A stretch of 19,298 nucleotides of DNA from Bacillota bacterium (GTDB taxonomy: Bacteria > Bacillota > Clostridia > Oscillospirales > Acutalibacteraceae), in contig JAEWWM010000033.1 in the NCBI GenBank assembly GCA_023458915.1, positions 1 through 19,298 on the forward strand, in the 5' to 3' direction. This document shows, piece by piece, positions 13,934-19,298 of this stretch. The stretch's first letter is position 1. Each line of letters opens with the position of its first letter. The position numbers and the translations under genes were made by a program. A model generated the notes under the pieces. That model did not search any database and was not told the origin of the DNA. It saw only the letters and a list, made by a program, of their open reading frames with translations.

Positions 13934-14443
13934 ATTATTATGATATCAAGGCAATTTTAAAAGTAAAAATTAGGCTTTTATCAACGTTTACTGTTATTTT
14001 TTCAATTGTTGTAAAAAACAATTCTTTATTGACCCCAGTTAGTGGCTCGCCATTTTCCTTGATTTGATTTATGAAAGACTTGATTTTTTTTCAGATTTTA
14101 AAATCTGAATTTTTCTTGTTTGTATTTTTTTAAGTAGAAATTATATTTTTCTCTATACTCACTCTGACTGATTTTTTGAAGCAGCATTTGCATTAATGTG
14201 GGTCTTTATAAGTTTAAACGAATCTTCAAATTGATTTTCGGTTTCGATGATTCTGGCCTAATGATGTTGTATTCATTAAACTCAGCAACGATGCCTTACG
14301 TTGACTAAGTACTTTATCTTTATTTTATAATCACTATTTTTGATTAAACAGCTTATTTAAAAGGATTTTATTTTTCAAATTTAAAAAATAGCAATTCTTA
14401 TTACTAAACTTGCTTATTAAAAACTTTCTAATTTTTTCAGATA
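13934..14443. other. AT-rich gene-less stretch with a palindrome
   Basis: No convincing gene lies here. An 18-bp palindrome, TCAGATTTTAAAATCTGA, spans 14091-14108 with T-rich DNA on both sides, so a weak terminator in either direction is possible. AATTGTT/AACAATT (14004-14023) forms another small hairpin followed by CTTTATT. On the minus strand, broken frames between about 14110 and 14290 give short Lys/Tyr-rich readings (SEYREKYNFYLKKYKQEK), possibly the remains of a gene. GACCCCAGTTAGTGG near 14031 looks like an insertion-sequence end, but no partner end was found. Confidence 0.4.
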
Positions 14444-14509
14444 TTGACAAAATATTTTATATACAATAAACTAACTTTTTGTTGAATGTTGTATGTAAAA
14501 ATTTATAAT
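14444..14509 (+). promoter_or_regulatory. Promoter region of the secreted tail-collar/YD-repeat operon
   Basis: Two candidates stand in tandem. The first is a perfect TTGACA (14444-14449) with TAAACT (14467-14472) at 17 bases. The second is TTGAAT (14482-14487) with a perfect TATAAT (14504-14509) at 16 bases. The second gives a short leader before the ribosome site at 14545. Confidence 0.55.
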
Positions 14510-14559
14510 ATTTTTATGTTATATTTTGGTATTTTGTGAATTATAGAGAGGTGTTTTGT

Positions 14560-15708
14560 TTGAAGAAATTGCATTTTCGCGCAGCATCAACCCTGTTAGG
14601 AGCAGTATTTTTACTTTTTTCGGCTCCGGCACTGACTTTTGCAGAAGAAGCGCAGGTGAAATATACTCCATTTAGCATAAAAACCGGTGGAACAGGAGCC
14701 ACAACAGTTGAACAAGCAAAAGAAAATTTAGAAATACCTAACGTTGTTCAAACGGCGGGCACCAGCGAAACTTCGGTGATGAGCCAGAAAGCCGTAACGG
14801 ACGCCATCGCAGCAGGCAGCGGCGGAGGAATTGTTGTAACGCAAGCAAGCGGTCAATCAACAACAAATGTGATGAGTCAAAAGGCAGTTACAGATGCTTT
14901 GGATGCTGTTTCTCAGCCCACGGTAGTACAGAATACTGGACAGTCAATCACCTCTATTATGAGCCAAAAGGCCGTCACTGATGCTTTGGATGCTGTTTCC
15001 CAACCTACGGTAGTGCAAAGCACAGGCACCTCCATAGCGGACGTGATGAGCCAGAAAGCAGTTACAGATGCAATAAATGCTGTTCCTCAAACCACGATAG
15101 TCCAGACTACAGGGCAAGCAGTAAATTCTGTTATGAGTCAAAAAGCGGTCACGGATGCTATTTTGACGGCGCAAAATATCTTCAATATGGTTTGGCCCGT
15201 CGAATCAATTTACCTAAGCATGAGTTCTGTTAATCCTGGAACAATCTTTGGCGGAACATGGGAACAGATTCAAGATAAGTTTTTACTAAGTGCGGGAACT
15301 ACACATACGGTAAATAGTACCGGTGGTAATGAATCCATAGCGCTTTCATCATCAAATATTCCGGGCCACACGCATAGTTTCTCTGCAACAACTTCAAACA
15401 CTGGGGCACATACACATGGTTTTTCTGCAACAACCTCAAACGACGGATCACATACTCATGGACTTGCCCGAGCACCATCAGGATCCGCGTATCGTGAAAG
15501 TATCGGATATACGAATACTTCGAACAGAGATCAAACTACTCAAACGGATTGGGCCGGTGGTCATACTCATACCATCAGCGGTACAAGCGGTTCATCTGGA
15601 GATCATGCGCATACAATAAGCGGAACAACCGGATCAACCGGAAGTGGCTCAGCGTTTAATATTATGCCACCATATTTGGTTGTTTATATATGGAAACGCA
15701 CAGCTTGA
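14560..15708 (+). CDS. Secreted phage tail-fibre/tail-collar-like protein
   Basis: This 382-residue protein begins with a Sec signal peptide: KK, then ASTLLGAVFLLFSAPALTFA with cleavage before EEA, about residue 30. Next comes GGTGATTVEQAKENLEI (about 45-60), a linker motif common in phage tail fibres. Five tandem 29-residue repeats built on VMSQKAVTDA follow (62-201). From residue 206 a tail-collar-type domain runs to the end: WPVESIYLSMSSVNPGTIFGGTWE, then GHTH, AHTH, SHTH, GHTH and DHAH motifs and a closing YLVVYIWKRTA. HxH motifs bind iron in the T4 gp37 receptor-binding tip, so a metal-bound trimeric tip is plausible. TTG at 14560 is the start. AGAGAGGTG lies six bases before it, and an upstream GTG would destroy the signal peptide. 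Phage fibres normally lack signal peptides. It is the first gene of a three-gene operon. Confidence 0.85.
   Translation: MKKLHFRAASTLLGAVFLLFSAPALTFAEEAQVKYTPFSIKTGGTGATTVEQAKENLEIPNVVQTAGTSETSVMSQKAVTDAIAAGSGGGIVVTQASGQSTTNVMSQKAVTDALDAVSQPTVVQNTGQSITSIMSQKAVTDALDAVSQPTVVQSTGTSIADVMSQKAVTDAINAVPQTTIVQTTGQAVNSVMSQKAVTDAILTAQNIFNMVWPVESIYLSMSSVNPGTIFGGTWEQIQDKFLLSAGTTHTVNSTGGNESIALSSSNIPGHTHSFSATTSNTGAHTHGFSATTSNDGSHTHGLARAPSGSAYRESIGYTNTSNRDQTTQTDWAGGHTHTISGTSGSSGDHAHTISGTTGSTGSGSAFNIMPPYLVVYIWKRTA
14743..15163 (+). repeat. Five tandem ~87-bp coding repeats (VMSQKAVTDA units)
   Basis: Five units of about 29 codons each contain a variant of VxQxxGxSxxxVMSQKAVTDA. Units two and three are most alike at the DNA level (shared GATGCTTTGGATGCTGTTTC). 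The others differ mostly at silent sites, so most copies are old. A single unit of the same type occurs in the next gene (near 15951-16025). Confidence 0.85.
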
Positions 15709-15746
15709 TTTTTAAATTTAATAAGTTTAAATTAGGAGGAATTTTG

Positions 15747-16475
15747 TTGAAAAAGCAAATATTACATATATTTTCATGTCTTTTCGCAGCTGCATTTTTT
15801 GTGGCACAAAGCCCGATGATTTCAGCACAAGATGAGACCGGGGTTGTTGAAGGACGTATTGTTAATGTCAGAGATCCAATAAATCCGCAAGATGCCGCGA
15901 CTAAAAATTATGTAGACAACCTGATTGATGGGATCCCTGAATCGCCGGCAATTTTACAATCTAGTGGGCAAGCTGACTCAGCCACCATGAGTCAGAAAGC
16001 TATTACAGAAGCTATACAAACATCGATCTCAAATGTTTTAAATGGACAAGAATTAATAGATATTATTTATCCTGTTGGATCTATTTATATGAGCATAAAT
16101 TCTACTAATCCTGGCACGCTTTTCGGCGGGACGTGGTCTTCTTGGGGAACTGGGAAAGTCCCGGTTGGAATCGATACAGGCGATTCTGATTTTAATACCC
16201 CTGAAAAAACAGGCGGTGCAAAAACTGTCTCACTGGTGTCCACATCACTTCCTAATCTCAACACAGACAAAGGCAGCAACGGTATTGAGTTGCGCGGACA
16301 GGATGATGGTAATATGGTGGGTCAACGTGGATCGACTGTGGCATGGGGCGCAGGTTCCAATGGTACGACCTACTCCGCTAACACAACCTGGGGAATTGGC
16401 GTGAGAAGTTCAGCGACGCCACACAATAACTTACAACCGTATATTACATGTTACATGTGGAAACGCACAGCATAG
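15747..16475 (+). CDS. Second secreted phage tail-collar-like protein
   Basis: This is a 242-residue protein with a Sec signal peptide (FSCLFAAAFFVAQSPMISA, cleavage before QDE, about residue 30). RDPINPQDAATKNYVD (42-57) is the classic phage tail-fibre segment, and one SQKA repeat follows (68-92). A tail-collar-type domain starts at about 105 (IIYPVGSIYMSINSTNPGTLFGGTW) and ends in YITCYMWKRTA, the same tail as the previous gene. It lacks the HxH cluster and has a Gly/Asn/Ser-rich centre instead. TTG at 15747 has AGGAGG seven bases before it. An ATG at 15690 lies inside the previous gene and spoils the signal peptide. It is 38 bp from the gene upstream and 50 bp from the gene downstream. It may form mixed fibres with its paralogue, which is inference. 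Confidence 0.83.
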   Translation: MKKQILHIFSCLFAAAFFVAQSPMISAQDETGVVEGRIVNVRDPINPQDAATKNYVDNLIDGIPESPAILQSSGQADSATMSQKAITEAIQTSISNVLNGQELIDIIYPVGSIYMSINSTNPGTLFGGTWSSWGTGKVPVGIDTGDSDFNTPEKTGGAKTVSLVSTSLPNLNTDKGSNGIELRGQDDGNMVGQRGSTVAWGAGSNGTTYSANTTWGIGVRSSATPHNNLQPYITCYMWKRTA

Positions 16476-16525
16476 AAGGTTTTTGAAATTAAAAATTTAG
16501 AAGTTGAAATTAAGGAGGCCCTATT

Positions 16526-19298
16526 TTGAAAAAGATATTTTATCGTATAGCGTCAACTGCTCTGGCAGCTGTGTTTTTTGCGGGTCAAAGTCCGGTTTTG
16601 GCGCAAGAATTGGCAAATTCATTAGCTCAGATGACCGGATCAGCCACAGCTGTGGAACCTGAAATTTTAGGTGAAGTTACTGAAAAACGTTCGGGATTTA
16701 CAAAGCATTTCCGCATGAGTGACGGGTCAATGACTGCGGTTACATATGCAGACCCGGTTCACTATAAAGACGGAAATAAATTTAAAGAAATAGATAATAC
16801 GCTCACTAGTAGCGAAAATGACAGTTATCAAAATACAGATAATCCATTTAAAGTCAAGTTTGCAAAACGCTTTAAAAACAAAAATCTTGTGACTGTAAAT
16901 TCAGATGGTCATGAAATTTCTTGGTCATATATAAAGAAAAAATATAAAGAGGAACTTCAAACTAAGACTCAAGAAGAAACCTCTATATCTAATGGGTTAA
17001 AAGCAATTCCTGACGATGAAACAGGTGCACGAGATGCAAAAATTGAAAATTTTAAAGATAAAACACAGTTTGCAAACAAAAAAGAAGAAAAAACTAATGT
17101 AAATAAAGTGTATTCCAAATCAAAATATGAAGCTGCAGATGAGGATATTGACCTTGATTACACCGTTTCAGGCCTTAAACTCAAAGAAAATATCATACTT
17201 AATAAAAAATCAGATAATAACAATCGTTTTGATTTTGAGTTCAATACAAATGGGCTTGAGATTAAAAAAGATGAGATCGGAAATCTAAATTTTGTAGATA
17301 AAAATGGAAAAGTTGTTTATATAATGCCAAAAGGCTCAATGTGGGATTCAGGTAAAGGATTTAGCAATGATGTTGATTATGAGTTCAGTAAAACCGAAAA
17401 CGGATACATAGTTTCTGTAATTCCAAATAAAGAATGGATTAATAGCGAAGACAGGCTTTACCCAATTATGATTGATCCTTCCATTCAAACAGAACTTGAG
17501 AACAGTTCATATGAGTATGCCCATACCGACCAAAATTCCCCAGATATAGTTTATTGCAATTATAATCATCTTCCTGTAGGATATGCCTACAATTCTCACT
17601 ATGCAACTCTTTTCAAATATAACCAATTGCCCGCTTTTTCACACGGCGAAATAATCACCGGAACAACAATTAAATTAAAGATACCTTCAAGTTACAGTGA
17701 TTTATCTTCTTATGTTGGTTCAATTTCAAATAAAATAGCAGTTAAAGAAATTACAAATGATTGGCATGCTTCTACACTTACATATAATACAAGACCAACA
17801 ACTAGTTCTATCGTTACTGATTATACGCTAACAGATTCAGTAGACAAATGGTATCAGTGGGATATTACTAAACTTGCGAAAAGTTGGTACACTTTATCAA
17901 AGCCAAATAACAACTTAGGATTTCAGTTTGAAACACTAGAACCTAATAATGCTAGCATGATTCGTTTTGTTTCAAAAAATAATACTCAATATCCAAATGA
18001 CGGGCCACGCCTTACGATTAACTATAAAGAATTTGTCGGCGAAGAAGATTATTGGTCATACACAAGCCACAGCGCGGGCTTAAATGGTTCAGGACAAGTT
18101 AATAATTACGCAGGTACGCTTTCTGTATCTGAAAATGTTTTATCGTATTCAGGTTCTAGAAATCCAGTTTCTATCACAAACACATACAATAATGTGAATT
18201 ACAACGAGCACTCCAACGGTTACATTCACACCACAACTTTTGCAGGTGGGTATTCGCATTCTTCTTCAACAGGGCTTGGCTTTAGAATGAACTTTAATCA
18301 GCTCATTTATCCTATTGCGGCAATAGACCCGATGTACAGTGATGGATGGCGATATGTTTACGTTGACGGTGACGGCACTCAGCATTATTTTAAAACCGAT
18401 GGAGCTGTTTTTACAGATGAAGACGGACTCGGTCTTACAATTACCAATAATAACGGAGTTCTTGAGCTAACTGACCTCAAAGACAACAAGCTTACTTTTG
18501 AAAAGATTTTAGGTGTTGATGCAAATTATGTTTTAAAAACTTCGGGCGATAACAATAAAATTTTGGATGGAAACGGTAATGAAACATCTGAAAGCAGAAA
18601 TAAAATAATCTATAATTACGATTATCAACCGGGTACATCGAATGCAAAAGTTAGCAGAATTACTGACGCTGCTGGTCGTGAAACATATATAGCGTATACT
18701 AACGGTATGATCTCATCAGTTGTAGACTCAGACAACAAAACCACAACTTTTACATATAACGGTGAAAAATTAACTGAAATTACATATCCTGACGGACTCA
18801 AAACTGGGTACGTCTATGACCAACAAGGCAGACTCAGTGGGGTTTGGACAAATGAAGGAACAGGCAGCAGTGTGGGATATGAGTACGCATCCAACGATTT
18901 TGAAAGCTCAAACTTTTTCAAAATCAGAAGCGTAACAGAATACGGAAGCCAAAACTTTGATCCAAAAACTGCAGGAAACAGCGTAAATTTCTCATATGAA
19001 ATGAATCAGACTAGGATCACGCATAAAATCAATAACTTAAACGTTCCGTACCATGAAAACACCGAAATATGGCAGTTTGACAATACTGGCCGTATGACTG
19101 CCGTTATGGATGAAGACGGCAATATGCTTTCAAATATCTATGAAAGTGCAACCACCGGAGGCAAGAAAAACAAAGTCAAACATTCAAATGACTGCGGAAA
19201 ATATACAAACAATTTACTTAAAAATACTGCTGCGGCAAACGGCTTTGCAAGCTGGGAAGTTGATAACTGGAAATCAGGCGGTAATCCTGCAAATTACA
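16526..19298 (+). CDS. Secreted DNRLRE/YD-repeat (Rhs/WapA-like) protein, 3' end missing
   Basis: The frame is open from a TTG at 16526 to the window edge (924 codons, C-terminus missing). AAGGAGG stands seven bases before the start. A Sec signal peptide (IASTALAAVFFAGQSPVLA) is cleaved before QEL, about residue 25. Residues 45-90 (GFTKHFRMSDGSMTAVTYADP and on to VHYKDGNKFKEIDNT) match the N-terminal part of clostridial YD-repeat proteins. A DNRLRE-type beta domain spans about 319-500. YD repeats are visible at 693-773 (RITDAAGRETYIAYT, TTTFTYNGEKLTEITYPDG, YVYDQQGRLSGVW). NNLLKNTAAANGFASW at 895 begins a carbohydrate-binding-module-like domain. YD-repeat proteins form a shell that can hold a C-terminal toxin, as in WapA and Rhs. 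That end and any immunity gene lie outside the window. Its signal peptide is similar to those of the two tail-collar genes upstream. Confidence 0.88.
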   Translation, partial: MKKIFYRIASTALAAVFFAGQSPVLAQELANSLAQMTGSATAVEPEILGEVTEKRSGFTKHFRMSDGSMTAVTYADPVHYKDGNKFKEIDNTLTSSENDSYQNTDNPFKVKFAKRFKNKNLVTVNSDGHEISWSYIKKKYKEELQTKTQEETSISNGLKAIPDDETGARDAKIENFKDKTQFANKKEEKTNVNKVYSKSKYEAADEDIDLDYTVSGLKLKENIILNKKSDNNNRFDFEFNTNGLEIKKDEIGNLNFVDKNGKVVYIMPKGSMWDSGKGFSNDVDYEFSKTENGYIVSVIPNKEWINSEDRLYPIMIDPSIQTELENSSYEYAHTDQNSPDIVYCNYNHLPVGYAYNSHYATLFKYNQLPAFSHGEIITGTTIKLKIPSSYSDLSSYVGSISNKIAVKEITNDWHASTLTYNTRPTTSSIVTDYTLTDSVDKWYQWDITKLAKSWYTLSKPNNNLGFQFETLEPNNASMIRFVSKNNTQYPNDGPRLTINYKEFVGEEDYWSYTSHSAGLNGSGQVNNYAGTLSVSENVLSYSGSRNPVSITNTYNNVNYNEHSNGYIHTTTFAGGYSHSSSTGLGFRMNFNQLIYPIAAIDPMYSDGWRYVYVDGDGTQHYFKTDGAVFTDEDGLGLTITNNNGVLELTDLKDNKLTFEKILGVDANYVLKTSGDNNKILDGNGNETSESRNKIIYNYDYQPGTSNAKVSRITDAAGRETYIAYTNGMISSVVDSDNKTTTFTYNGEKLTEITYPDGLKTGYVYDQQGRLSGVWTNEGTGSSVGYEYASNDFESSNFFKIRSVTEYGSQNFDPKTAGNSVNFSYEMNQTRITHKINNLNVPYHENTEIWQFDNTGRMTAVMDEDGNMLSNIYESATTGGKKNKVKHSNDCGKYTNNLLKNTAAANGFASWEVDNWKSGGNPANY

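Noticed and set aside
14031..14050. Insertion-sequence end (GACCCCAGTTAGTGG)
   Set aside because: No transposase frame and no matching inverted end were found near it.
14091..14108. Palindrome as a strong terminator
   Set aside because: The stem is AT-rich, nearly loop-free, and about 200 bp from the nearest stop, so it is described only as a palindrome.
14743..15163. CRISPR-like direct repeats
   Set aside because: The units are coding, in frame and about 87 bp with imperfect copies, and there is no spacer pattern.
14560..16475. Ordinary prophage tail module
   Set aside because: Both proteins start with clear Sec signal peptides and are followed by a secreted YD-repeat protein. No other virion gene is present nearby.

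Overview
The window is AT-rich DNA from a low-GC Gram-positive bacterium, most likely a gut- or anaerobe-type Clostridia (perhaps Oscillospirales). Support is inferential: strong AGGAGG ribosome sites, frequent TTG/GTG starts, large serine recombinases with zinc ribbons, a secreted YD-repeat protein and a Nif11-like leader fusion. No rRNA, tRNA or CRISPR array was seen. The whole window reads as accessory DNA.

Left part (1-2484): the right end of one mobile element. Two small overlapping genes on the minus strand (zinc-finger protein and small membrane protein) lie divergent to an operon of a Cro/CI-type regulator and a large serine recombinase. A second large serine recombinase points back at the first, and their 3' ends overlap by 158 bp (2327-2484). 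This is probably the junction where two elements abut at an attachment core.

Middle part (2327 to about 8440): a compact second element. Leftward: a zinc-binding protein and the recombinase, from a near-consensus promoter. Rightward: a small HTH protein, an unlisted 53-residue ORF, a CHC2 zinc-finger primase fragment, a P-loop ATPase/helicase-like protein with an Asn tract, and a phage terminase-small-subunit-like HTH protein. There is no capsid gene and no relaxase, so it resembles a phage satellite or a minimal integrative element with its own replication module. It ends at a bidirectional terminator at 8406-8436.

Cargo or chromosomal region (8440-13900): a lipoprotein, a decayed zinc-ribbon gene, a SinR-like regulator, about 600 bp of gene-poor DNA with hairpins, a DUF4236 membrane protein, and a large exported protein that joins a Nif11-like double-glycine leader to six beta-sandwich repeats.

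Right part (14560-19298): the most striking region. Three consecutive genes all start with TTG behind good ribosome sites and carry related Sec signal peptides. The first two are phage tail-fibre/tail-collar proteins made into secreted proteins. The third, cut by the window edge, is a large DNRLRE/YD-repeat (Rhs/WapA-like) protein. Together they look like an extracellular system built from phage receptor-binding modules and a polymorphic-toxin or adhesin scaffold.
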